A stretch of DNA of 11,409 bases from CAZLBC01 sp964557575 (GTDB taxonomy: Bacteria; Planctomycetota; Phycisphaerae; SM23-33), in contig CAZLBC010000127.1 of assembly GCA_964557575.1 (NCBI GenBank), positions 1-11,409 of the forward strand, read 5' to 3'. The first letter of the stretch is position 1; every line of letters starts with the position of its first letter. The position numbers and the translations under genes are program-made. Positions 1-7,156 of this stretch are shown piece by piece. The notes below the pieces were generated by a model. That model had not been told where the DNA came from and did not search any database. It was given only the letters and a program-made list of their open reading frames with translations.

Positions 1-28
1 CCACAATTCGGCGGCACAGACCGGCCGC

Positions 29-760
29 CTACCCGTACGCGGCCGCGACGGCCGCGACCAGCGCGACCGCGGCGGTCTCCACCCGCAGGACGGTCGCGCC
101 GATCCGCACCGGCCGGCCGCCGTTTCGGGCCAGCGCTCCCCGCTCCCCGTCCGTGAGGCCGCCCTCGGGTCCCACGACCACGGTGATGCCGGCCGGCGGC
201 CGGTCCCCGCCCAGCGCCTCCCGCAGCGGAACGGCGTCGCCGGCCGTGTCGCCGAACAGGAGCGGGCCGGCATCCGCCCGCGCCGCCAGTTCACCCGCAA
301 GAAGCGGCGCGCGGAGTTCCGGCAGGCGGTCCAGCCCGCACTGCTTGGCCGCGGCGATGAATCGCTTCAGGCACCGCGCGCGCCGGCCGGCCGAAAAACC
401 GCCGCCCCCGGCGACGCCCCGCTCGAATCGCACCGCCCTGAACGATCGGACCCCGAGTTCCGCGGCCTTCTCGGCCAGCCAGTCCATCCGCTTCGCCTTG
501 GGCACGGCGGTCGCGAGGTGTATCCCGACCGGCGGGAGCGGCGCCGTGGCGACCGCGTCCACCGCGACGGTGACCGCGCCGCGACCGGTGTCGGCAATCG
601 CGCCCGCCGCGGAACCGCCGCGGCCGTCGAAGAGGACGACCCGGTCCCCGGCCGCCAGGCGGAGGGACTTGAGCGCGTGGCGGGCCTCATCGGGCGGCAG
701 CGCGACGGTTCCCGCCGCCAGGTCCGGACAGTAAAAACGGCGCTGTGGCTCGTCTGCCAT
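29..760 (-). CDS. rsmE: 16S rRNA (uracil-1498-N3)-methyltransferase RsmE
   Basis: RsmE methylates N3 of U1498 in 16S rRNA of the 30S subunit, using S-adenosylmethionine. The 243-residue product matches the family's usual length of about 240. An N-terminal PUA-like part (RRFYCPDL...) is followed by a SPOUT methyltransferase domain. The knotted cofactor site is visible as GPEGG near residues 197-201 and LRVETA near 225-230; the KAKRMDWLAEKAAELG and AAKQCG segments are also typical. The frame stays open far upstream into gltX, but ATG 760 is chosen because the conserved N-terminus begins there; the upstream extension is low-complexity Arg/Gly shadow sequence. It starts 14 bp after the gltX stop with only a weak ribosome site (GGGAA), so translation is probably coupled to gltX. 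It is the last gene of the aldolase-glnS-gltX-rsmE run. Family assignment is secure. Confidence 0.95.
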   Translation of the reverse strand: MADEPQRRFYCPDLAAGTVALPPDEARHALKSLRLAAGDRVVLFDGRGGSAAGAIADTGRGAVTVAVDAVATAPLPPVGIHLATAVPKAKRMDWLAEKAAELGVRSFRAVRFERGVAGGGGFSAGRRARCLKRFIAAAKQCGLDRLPELRAPLLAGELAARADAGPLLFGDTAGDAVPLREALGGDRPPAGITVVVGPEGGLTDGERGALARNGGRPVRIGATVLRVETAAVALVAAVAAAYG

Positions 761-774
761 GGTGTGTTCCCGGG

Positions 775-2235
775 CTACTCGTCCCCGTCGACCGCTGCCA
801 GGCACCGGTCGATCCGCGCCAGCGTGCGCTCCCGGCCCAGGATCACCAACGTATCGAAGAGCGAGGGGCTGACGGTGCCGCCGGTGACGGCGACCCGCAG
901 CGGCTGGGCGACCTTCCCCATGCCCAGGTCGTTCGTCTCGCAGTAATCTTTCAACCAGGACTCGAGGCTTTCGGCGTCCCACGCCGTTTCTTCCAGCATC
1001 GGGCGGACGGCGCGGAGGACGGCGAGACCGGCCCCCTCGTTTTTCAGCAGCACCTTCTTGACCGCCTTCGGCTCGTACGCGATCGCCTCGTCGTCGACGA
1101 AGAGAGGGCCGCACTTGGCCGCCACGTCCGCGAAGGTCCTGAACCCCGCCGAAAGTGCCAGCAGTTTCCGCAGAAGCCGGTCGTCGCGGGGTATCGGCGT
1201 CTCGGCCGCGGCCAGGTACTCCTTGAAGCGGGCGAGGAGAGTCTCCTCATCGGCCGCCGCGGCGGCGTCGCGGTTGAAGGCGAGCAGTTTCTCCCGGTCG
1301 AACCGGGCGTTGCTCTTGCCGAGGTCGCCGACGTCGAAACGGTCGATCAATTCGTCGAGGGTATACTTCTCGCGGTCACCCTCCGGGTGCCAGCCGAGCA
1401 GGGCGATGAAATTCACGAGGGCCTCCGGGAGGTACCCCCCCCGCCGGAACTGGTCGACCTCGACGGCGCCGTCCCGTTTCGCGAGCTTCTTGCCCTCCAT
1501 GTCCATGATCAGCGGCAGGTGGGCGTAGGACGGCTCCGGGAACCCCAGGGCCTCCCTGAGGAGTACCTGCCGCCAGGTCTGCCCGAGAAACTCCTGGCCG
1601 CGGCAGACGAAATCGACTTCCATCAGCCCGTCGTCGACCACGTTCGCGAGGTGGTAGGTCGGATTCCCGTCGTCCTTGACGATAATGAAGTCGTCGAGCT
1701 GGGCGGCCCCGATCGTCACCGCCCCGAAGACGCGGTCCTGAATCGTAACGTCCCGGTCGGGACAGAGAAAGCGGACCACCGCGGGACGGCCCGCCGCGCG
1801 GGCCGCCGCGGCCTCGTCGCGGCCCGGCAGCGTATCCGGCCGCGGGTAGCGGAAATCCCGCTTCGCGGCCCGCGCGGCCTCCCGCAGCTCGTCGAGTTCC
1901 TCCTTGGTCTCGAAGGCGTAGTAGGCGCGGCCGTCGTCGAGGAGCCGGTCGACGTACGCGCGGTAGACCTCCAGCCTGAGGCTCTGGCGATAGGGCCCGG
2001 TGTCCCCGCCGGCGTCGAATCCCTCGTCCCACGCGATCCCCAGCCACCGCAGGTCGCGGCAGATCTGCTCGACGGCCTCCTCCCGGTGCCGCGCGGCGTC
2101 GGTGTCTTCGATCCGCAGGAGAAACCGCCCGCCGTGCTTGCGGGCGAGCAGGTAGTTGTACAGCGCCGTCCTCGCCCCGCCCACGTGCAGCGAGCCGGTG
2201 GGCGAGGGGGCGAATCGGGTCCGGGTAATCGTCAT
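775..2235 (-). CDS. gltX: Glutamyl-tRNA synthetase (GluRS)
   Basis: GluRS is a class Ic synthetase that charges tRNA-Glu with glutamate in the cytosol. The 486-residue product has the usual bacterial length. The HIGH-type signature is HVGG at residues 17-20 (within FAPSPTGSLHVGG) and the KMSKS-type loop is KLAKR at about 250-254. The C-terminal anticodon-binding part ends with the typical GKVAQPLRVAVTGG...SLFDTLVILG. The segment AYYAFETKEELDEL lacks the zinc-binding cysteines of some GluRS, resembling zinc-free forms. ATG 2235 is chosen because the conserved N-terminus begins just after it. A GTG at 2292 in the same frame would overlap glnS. The ribosome site is poor: a G6 run lies 13 nt upstream. 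The gene starts 20 bp after the glnS stop and lies in the -1 frame relative to glnS (see the A8 tract). Whether it is discriminating cannot be read here; an adjacent glnS suggests it is. Confidence 0.96.
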   Translation of the reverse strand: MTITRTRFAPSPTGSLHVGGARTALYNYLLARKHGGRFLLRIEDTDAARHREEAVEQICRDLRWLGIAWDEGFDAGGDTGPYRQSLRLEVYRAYVDRLLDDGRAYYAFETKEELDELREAARAAKRDFRYPRPDTLPGRDEAAAARAAGRPAVVRFLCPDRDVTIQDRVFGAVTIGAAQLDDFIIVKDDGNPTYHLANVVDDGLMEVDFVCRGQEFLGQTWRQVLLREALGFPEPSYAHLPLIMDMEGKKLAKRDGAVEVDQFRRGGYLPEALVNFIALLGWHPEGDREKYTLDELIDRFDVGDLGKSNARFDREKLLAFNRDAAAAADEETLLARFKEYLAAAETPIPRDDRLLRKLLALSAGFRTFADVAAKCGPLFVDDEAIAYEPKAVKKVLLKNEGAGLAVLRAVRPMLEETAWDAESLESWLKDYCETNDLGMGKVAQPLRVAVTGGTVSPSLFDTLVILGRERTLARIDRCLAAVDGDE

Positions 2236-2255
2236 GGCGTTCTCGGTACCCCCCG

Positions 2256-3959
2256 TCAGTTCTGTTGTTGTTTTTTTTGTATTTTTGCCCACGTGTCGCG
2301 GAGGGAGATCGTCCGGTTGAAGACGAGCTTCCCGCCCGTCGCGTCCGGGTCGACGCAGAAATAGCCCTTCCGCTCGAACTGCACCACCGTGCCCGGCCGG
2401 GCCCCCGCCAGCGACGGCTCAACCATGCAGTCGGCAATGATCTCCAGCGAGTCGGGGTTGAGATTGGACGTGAAATCCGCTCCCTCTTCGCAGTCGTCGG
2501 GGGCCGCGACGGAAAACAGCCGGTCGTAGAGACGGACCTCGGCGGCGCGGGCGCGGGGGGCGGACACCCAGTGCAGGGTCCCCTTGACCTTCCGGCCGTC
2601 GGGCGCGTCGCCGCCGCGGGTCGCCGGGTCGTAGGTGCAGCGCAGTTCCGCGACGGTGCCGTCGTCGTCCCTGACGATCTCCCGGCAGGTGATAAAAAAG
2701 GCGTAGCGGAGCCGGACTTCCCTGCCGGGGGCGAGCCGGAAGAACTTCTTCGGCGGATCCTCCATGAAGTCGTCCCGCTCTATATACAGATCGCGGGTGA
2801 AGGGGACCCGCCGCGTGCCCGCGGCGGGATCCTCGGGGTTGTTTATCGCCTCCAGGTAATCGACCTCCCCCTCGGGGAAGTTCTCGATCACCACCTTCAG
2901 CGGCCTGAGCACGCCCATCACGCGGGGGGCGGTGCGGTTGAGGCGATCGCGCAGGCAGTGCTCCAGTAAGGCCGTGTCGACGGTGCTGTTGTACTTGTTG
3001 ACGCCCACCCGCCCGAGGAAATCACGAATCGCCGCCGGCGGGCACCCACGCCGGCGCAGCCCGGAGAGGGTCGGCAGCCGCGGATCGTCCCAGCCGCGGA
3101 CGTGGCCGCCGGCGACCAGCAGGTTGAGCTTCCGCTTGCTCATCACGGTGTAGGTCATGTTGAGCCGGGCGAACTCGATCTGCCGGGGATGGTAGACCCC
3201 GAGCTGCTCGAGGTACCAGTCGTACAGGGGACGGTGGTTCTCGAACTCGAGGGTGCAGAGGGAGTGGGTCACCCGCTCGATCGAATCCTCGAGGCCGTGG
3301 GCCCAGTCGTAGGTCGGATAGATGCACCACGCGTCGCCCTGCCGGGGATGCGTGGCGTGGAGGATGCGGTACATAACCGGATCCCGCAGGTTGATGTTCG
3401 GCGACGCCATGTCGATTTTGGCCCGCAGCACCCGGAACCCGTCCGGGAACGCCCCGGCCTTCATCCGCCGGAAGAGATCAAGGTTCTCCTCCGGGGCCCG
3501 GTTCCGGAAGGGACTCGCGGTGCCCGGCTCGCGGAGGGTCCCCCGGGTCCGGCGTATCTCGTCGGCGGACTGGTCGTCGACATAGGCCTTGCCCCCCAGG
3601 ATCAGTTGCTCGGCGTAGTCGTACATCTGCTCAAAGTAATCCGAGGCGAAGTAGAGCCGGTCGCCCCAGTCGTACCCCATCCAGCGGATATCCTCGATAA
3701 TGGCCGCGACGTACGCCGATTCCTCCCGGGTCGGATTGGTATCGTCCATCCTGAGGTTGCAGTGCCCGCCGAATTCCCGGGCGACGTCGAAATCCAGGCA
3801 GAACGCCTTGGCGTGGCCGATATGGAGATAGCCGTTCGGCTCGGGGGGAAAGCGGGTCACCACGCGGCCGTCCCAGGCGCCGGCGTTCATGTCCTCCGCG
3901 ACGATCTCGCGCACGAAGTCGCTGTTGTCGTGTTCTTCTCTTGCCTTCGGATCGGCCAC
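2256..3959 (-). CDS. glnS: Glutaminyl-tRNA synthetase (GlnRS)
   Basis: GlnRS charges tRNA-Gln directly with glutamine, bypassing the GatCAB amidation route. The 567-residue length is close to E. coli GlnRS (554). The class Ic core shows FPPEPNGYLHIGH with HIGH at residues 46-49 and VMSKRKL with MSKR at 273-276. The segment YPTYDWAHGLEDSIERVTHSLCTLEFE is diagnostic for GlnRS. The C-terminal beta-barrel anticodon-binding region follows (RDLYIERDDF, LRYAFFI, LHWVSA, RLYDRLF, FERKGYFCVD). The start is GTG at 3959, with GGGAG six nt upstream. The gene begins 39 bp after the aldolase stop. The last ten codons are unusually A-rich for this genome (ending KIQKKQQQN) and contain an A8 homopolymer. Most bacteria lack GlnRS, and its bacterial presence is generally ascribed to transfer from eukaryotes; that origin is established knowledge, not seen here. 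Confidence 0.96.
   Translation of the reverse strand: MADPKAREEHDNSDFVREIVAEDMNAGAWDGRVVTRFPPEPNGYLHIGHAKAFCLDFDVAREFGGHCNLRMDDTNPTREESAYVAAIIEDIRWMGYDWGDRLYFASDYFEQMYDYAEQLILGGKAYVDDQSADEIRRTRGTLREPGTASPFRNRAPEENLDLFRRMKAGAFPDGFRVLRAKIDMASPNINLRDPVMYRILHATHPRQGDAWCIYPTYDWAHGLEDSIERVTHSLCTLEFENHRPLYDWYLEQLGVYHPRQIEFARLNMTYTVMSKRKLNLLVAGGHVRGWDDPRLPTLSGLRRRGCPPAAIRDFLGRVGVNKYNSTVDTALLEHCLRDRLNRTAPRVMGVLRPLKVVIENFPEGEVDYLEAINNPEDPAAGTRRVPFTRDLYIERDDFMEDPPKKFFRLAPGREVRLRYAFFITCREIVRDDDGTVAELRCTYDPATRGGDAPDGRKVKGTLHWVSAPRARAAEVRLYDRLFSVAAPDDCEEGADFTSNLNPDSLEIIADCMVEPSLAGARPGTVVQFERKGYFCVDPDATGGKLVFNRTISLRDTWAKIQKKQQQN
2271..2278 (-). other. A8 homopolymer, possible -1 slippage site between glnS and gltX
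   Basis: On the coding strand glnS reads CAA AAA AAA CAA in its final codons, giving an A-AAA-AAA-type slippery run. Nine codons separate the tract from the gltX ATG in the -1 frame (reading T-T-T-E-L-T-G-G-T-E-N-A before Met) and none of them is a stop. Either transcriptional or ribosomal slippage would therefore bypass the glnS stop and continue into GluRS. I see no strong stimulatory hairpin or upstream Shine-Dalgarno-like element, so function is unproven. Confidence 0.4.
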
Positions 3960-3998
3960 CGATATCTCCCGGCTGCTGATCGAAACGCGCCCGCGCGG

Positions 3999-4955
3999 TC
4001 AGGACACTTCGTCGACCGTGGTGTAGAACTTCACGTAGTCGTGCTTCCCGTTTTCCTCCGGCAGGTTCATCTGGGCCATCGCCGAGCGGGGGTGCTGGTT
4101 CAGGGCCCCGGTGATCATGTAGGGAACGTGGTAGCCCCACTCGATATCCTGCTTGAGGGGAATGATGTACCGCCCGATGACGTCCAGGATCGGCAGGATG
4201 TCGTGGGCGGGGTTCTTGACGAACCCCATCAGCAACTCGGTGCAGCAGTTGCCGGCGGCGCGCCCGAAACCGTTCAGGGTGGAATCCGCCCACGTGCAGT
4301 CCTTGATGATACCGTCGATGGTGTTGGCGAACGCCAGTTGCTGGTGGTTGTGGAAGTGGACGCCGATCTCCTTGGTCTGGAGGTGCATCTGGTACTTGGA
4401 GATCAGGAAGTGAAGCTGGTCCTGGTAGAGTGCCCCGAAGCTGTCGACGATGTACACGGCCTTCGCCGCGGTCTCGGCCTCCAGCCGGTCGAGTGCCTCC
4501 TCCAGATCGTTGGTGTATGCGTGGGAAATCGCCATGATGTTGATCGTCGTTTCGTACCCGAGTTCATCGGCGTGCCGGGCGGTATGAATCGCCTTGTTCA
4601 GGTCCTTCAGGTAGGTCGCGACGCGGACCATGTCGATCACCGATTCCTCGGCGGGAATGAGGTCTGCCGGATCGCTCTTGTGGGCGTCCATCATCACCGC
4701 GACCTTGGCGCCCTTCCGGTCGACACCCTCGGTGACGGCGACCATGTCATCTTCGTCGCAGAAGCGCCACGGGCCGTTTGCCTCGACGTCGAACATCTTC
4801 TTTGAATTGCGGTATCCCAGCTCGACGTAATCGATACCCGCATCGCAGCAGGCCTTGAACACGGCCCTGACCAGCTCGTTGTCGAATCGGTGGTCGTTGT
4901 TCAGACCGCCGTCGCGTATCGTACAGTCAACGATTTTCAGATCTTCGATATTCAT
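3999..4955 (-). CDS. DRE-TIM metallolyase / aldolase-like protein of the HMG-CoA lyase-like superfamily
   Basis: The 318-residue product is a TIM-barrel enzyme of the HMGL-like group, which includes 4-hydroxy-2-oxovalerate aldolase, homocitrate synthase and isopropylmalate synthase. The DRE-type signature is VDCTIRDGG at residues 9-17, with D-R-D in place of D-R-E. The metal-binding HxH motif is HFHNH at 200-204. IVDSFGALY (169-177) and GFGRAAGNCCTE (229-240) match conserved loops. This points to a divalent-metal-dependent C-C bond lyase or condensing enzyme; the substrate is not recognisable. ATG 4955 is preferred: GGAG lies seven nt upstream and the conserved strand starts at once. A further in-frame start at 5048 adds no recognisable residues and lies upstream of the predicted transcript start. 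It is first in the operon with glnS, gltX and rsmE. The family is well supported, but the specific activity is unknown. Confidence 0.85.
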   Translation of the reverse strand: MNIEDLKIVDCTIRDGGLNNDHRFDNELVRAVFKACCDAGIDYVELGYRNSKKMFDVEANGPWRFCDEDDMVAVTEGVDRKGAKVAVMMDAHKSDPADLIPAEESVIDMVRVATYLKDLNKAIHTARHADELGYETTINIMAISHAYTNDLEEALDRLEAETAAKAVYIVDSFGALYQDQLHFLISKYQMHLQTKEIGVHFHNHQQLAFANTIDGIIKDCTWADSTLNGFGRAAGNCCTELLMGFVKNPAHDILPILDVIGRYIIPLKQDIEWGYHVPYMITGALNQHPRSAMAQMNLPEENGKHDYVKFYTTVDEVS

Positions 4956-5304
4956 AACACAACTCCATATAGAACAATAACGCTCTCGTGCAACGCACCC
5001 CGATTCACCGGGCGACAGGCCCACAGTGCACGGGCGGATACTGTACACCTGTTCGGCCGAAATGGCAACACGTCATACCGGTATTGCCGCTGCAATTATT
5101 CTATGCTCGACATCGCGTGTTTTTCGACACCGGTCCGGTACTTTCGCGAAATTGCCCCCCGCATTAGCGCCGGTCCGGATAATCTCTCGTCGGCCCGAGA
5201 CCGAGCGCTGTACCCCCCCGGGAAAGGAGGGCGAAGCAGGCAGCCCGACGCCGCATACGGCCGCTACAGCCGGCCGAAACCGGAGGATTATTCAGGACAG
5301 GCGC
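4956..5304. other. 349-bp intergenic spacer between apt and the aldolase gene
   Basis: No convincing protein-coding frame, tRNA or known riboswitch is seen. The spacer holds the operon promoter (5040-5068). A GC-rich hairpin downstream of apt (CGGCCG arms around 5260-5280) has no T-tract, so it is not a typical intrinsic terminator. Two copies of CCGGTCCGG lie 40 bp apart (5130-5138 and 5170-5178). The spacer separates two transcription units. Confidence 0.6.
5040..5068 (-). promoter_or_regulatory. Sigma70-type promoter candidate for the aldolase-glnS-gltX-rsmE operon
   Basis: On the minus strand, -35 TTGCCA (5063-5068, 5/6 to consensus) and -10 TACAGT (5040-5045, 4/6) are separated by exactly 17 bp. 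A start near 5033 would leave a leader of about 78 nt. That leader includes a small hairpin (GGGC-CTGTC-GCCC) and the GGAG ribosome site. It is the best match in this spacer. Confidence 0.55.
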
Positions 5305-5826
5305 TTACCCTGCGACGTGGACGAGGGCGTGAACGGCGCGACCCGGGAGTTTCTCCCTGCCGCCGAGGAACGCCAGTTCCACCACGAACGCGCAGCCGGC
5401 CACCGTACCGCCGATCTCCTCGATCAGGCGGCACGCCGCCGCCATGGTGCCGCCGGTCGCCAGCAGGTCGTCGACGACCAGGACCCGGTGTCCTTCGCGC
5501 ACGGCGTCGACGTGCACCTCGATCGAATCGGTCCCGTATTCGAGTTCGAAGGTCGCGCCGGCCGTCTTCCGCGGCAGCTTGCCCGGCTTGCGAATCGGTA
5601 TCATCCCCGCCCCGAGCCGCTCGGCAACCATCGAGGCGAATATCCACCCCCGGGCCTCGATCCCGGCCACGTAATCCACTCCGGCGTCCGCGTACGGCGC
5701 CGCGAGGAGATCGGCCGTCCGCGTCAGTCCCGCGGCGTCGCCGAGGAGCGGCGTGATGTCCTTGAAGATGATACCCTCCTTCGGAAAATCGGGTACGTCG
5801 ACGATGAGGCGGGTGATGTCTTCCAT
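5305..5826 (-). CDS. apt: Adenine phosphoribosyltransferase
   Basis: Apt converts adenine and PRPP to AMP and pyrophosphate in the cytosol (purine salvage). The 173-residue length is normal (E. coli 183). The N-terminus carries the Apt-typical PDFPKEGIIFKDITPLL. GIEARGWIF (residues 55-63) follows, and the PRPP-binding loop VLVVDDLLATGGT is at 115-127. The FELEYGTDSIEVHVDA segment is also characteristic. ATG 5826 has an AAAGGA ribosome site seven nt upstream. The gene begins 22 bp after dctM, so it is probably the last gene of the TRAP operon. That placement is unusual for a purine-salvage gene; either it is simple co-transcription, or the transporter imports something whose breakdown releases adenine (speculative). 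Assignment to Apt rather than xanthine phosphoribosyltransferase is supported by the FKDITPLL motif. Confidence 0.95.
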   Translation of the reverse strand: MEDITRLIVDVPDFPKEGIIFKDITPLLGDAAGLTRTADLLAAPYADAGVDYVAGIEARGWIFASMVAERLGAGMIPIRKPGKLPRKTAGATFELEYGTDSIEVHVDAVREGHRVLVVDDLLATGGTMAAACRLIEEIGGTVAGCAFVVELAFLGGREKLPGRAVHALVHVAG

Positions 5827-5848
5827 CTGCGGATCCTTTCAACAGGCG

Positions 5849-7153
5849 TCAGTGTAAGCCGAACAGGCGGGGAAGCAGCAGCGATATGTCGGGAATATAC
5901 GTGATCAGGAGCAGCGCGATTATCATGACGGCGAACAGCGGCAGCAGGCTTTTGATCACCTCGTGTATCGTGCCGTCGCCGACACCGATACCCACGAACA
6001 GCACGGTGCCGACCGGCGGGGTGCAGAGGCCGATGCAGAGGTTGGCGATCATGATCATACCGAAGTGCACGAGGTCGATCCCCAGGTGCTCGACGATGGG
6101 CAGAAAGATCGGCGTGAATATCAGCACCGCCGGCGTCATGTCCATGAAGGTGCCGACCAGCAGCAGCAGGACGTTTATCATCAGCAGCAACACGAACGGA
6201 CTGTCCGATACCGACGTCAGGGCGGCGCTGATCAGCGAGGGGATGTCGTGGTACGCGAAAAAGAAGGACATGCCCATCGACGCGCCGATCAGGAGCATGA
6301 CGACCGACGTGGTGATACCGCACTGCAGGAGGATCCCCGGAAGCTGCCGCGGCCTGACCTCCCGGTAGACCACGACCGAGAGGACGAAGGCGTAGACCAC
6401 GGCGATCGACGAAGCCTCGGTGGGCGTGAAGATCCCGCTCAGGATGCCCCCGAGGACAACGATGATCAGCAGGAGGCCGGGCAGCGCCCGAAACAGCCGG
6501 ACGACCGTTTCGCGCGGGCCGATCCGGTCACCGGAACCGTACCCCCGCCGGTGGCTGATGACCGCGCTGGCGGCGATCAGAAACAACCCCACCAGGACAC
6601 CGGGCAGTATCCCCGCCATGAACAGGGCCGCCACGGAGACCGACCCGGTCACCAGCGAGTAGACGATCATGACGTTGCTCGGCGGAATCAGCAGCCCGGT
6701 GGTCGCCGCGCACGCCGAGAGGGCGATGTTGAAATTCTTGTCGTATCCCTTCCGGTTCATCTCCGGGATCATGACCCCCCCGATCGAGGACACCGCCGCC
6801 GTCGACGACCCGGAAATGGCCCCGAAGAACATGCACGCCAGCGTGTTGACGAACGCCAGGCCCCCGGGGAACCGCCCCACCGCCGCCTCGGCGAAGTCGA
6901 TCAGCCGCCGGGCGATCCCCCCCCGCCCCATCAGGAGCCCCATGAGGATGAAAAAGGGAATGCAAAGCAGGGGGAAACTGTCGATCCCCGTCGCCAGTTC
7001 GGGCGCGACGACGTTGAGGGCCTTATCGTAATCGAACCCGACGGTCGCCAGGAGGGCGAAAAAGGTCGCCAGCGCGATGGAGACGGCGATGGGAACGTTC
7101 ATGGCCAGCATCAGGAGAAAGGCCGCCACCAGTACAATGATCGCGGGGTCCAT
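5849..7153 (-). CDS. dctM: TRAP transporter large permease subunit, DctM type
   Basis: This is the large membrane subunit of a tripartite ATP-independent periplasmic transporter; it forms the ion-coupled translocation channel in the inner membrane. The 434-residue length is typical. The protein is almost wholly hydrophobic, with about a dozen predicted membrane segments. Family motifs include IPFFILMGLLMGRGGIARRL near residues 65-84, GAISGSSTAAVSSIGGVMIPEM near 110-132 and TTGLLIPPSNVMIVYS near 150-166. FTPTEASSIAVVYA and LCIGLCTPPVGTVLFVG are further matches. ATG 7153 lies 3 bp after the dctQ stop and in the same reading frame. A G8 run about ten nt upstream may serve as the ribosome site, and translational coupling to dctQ is likely. 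The substrate cannot be told from this subunit. Confidence 0.95.
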   Translation of the reverse strand: MDPAIIVLVAAFLLMLAMNVPIAVSIALATFFALLATVGFDYDKALNVVAPELATGIDSFPLLCIPFFILMGLLMGRGGIARRLIDFAEAAVGRFPGGLAFVNTLACMFFGAISGSSTAAVSSIGGVMIPEMNRKGYDKNFNIALSACAATTGLLIPPSNVMIVYSLVTGSVSVAALFMAGILPGVLVGLFLIAASAVISHRRGYGSGDRIGPRETVVRLFRALPGLLLIIVVLGGILSGIFTPTEASSIAVVYAFVLSVVVYREVRPRQLPGILLQCGITTSVVMLLIGASMGMSFFFAYHDIPSLISAALTSVSDSPFVLLLMINVLLLLVGTFMDMTPAVLIFTPIFLPIVEHLGIDLVHFGMIMIANLCIGLCTPPVGTVLFVGIGVGDGTIHEVIKSLLPLFAVMIIALLLITYIPDISLLLPRLFGLH

Positions 7154-7156
7154 CGC

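Noticed and set aside
761..1114. N-terminal extension of the rsmE frame into gltX as a possible fusion
   Set aside because: The extension translates to Arg/Gly/Pro-rich shadow sequence and no slippery run is present. The true RsmE N-terminus starts at 760.
2246..2258. Stop codon followed by a G-run and TACC, seen after glnS and after the GH43 remnant (10119-10132), as a dispersed 3'-end motif
   Set aside because: A similar G-run plus TACC also occurs inside gltX coding sequence (about 1433-1442), and the other stop-linked copy is just the 62-bp repeat. There are too few independent cases.
745..2364. Long plus-strand open frame opposite gltX, and similar ones at 3102-4805, 5963-8050 and 8032-10242
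   Set aside because: They are antisense shadows of well-recognised minus-strand genes, kept open by high GC in third positions. Their translations are low-complexity and match no family.
5130..5178. Two copies of CCGGTCCGG 40 bp apart as operator sites
   Set aside because: The motif is short and GC-only, so chance occurrence in this GC-rich DNA is likely, and it does not sit at the predicted promoter.
5257..5285. Hairpin downstream of apt as an intrinsic terminator
   Set aside because: The stem of CGGCCG arms is not followed by a T-tract on the minus strand.
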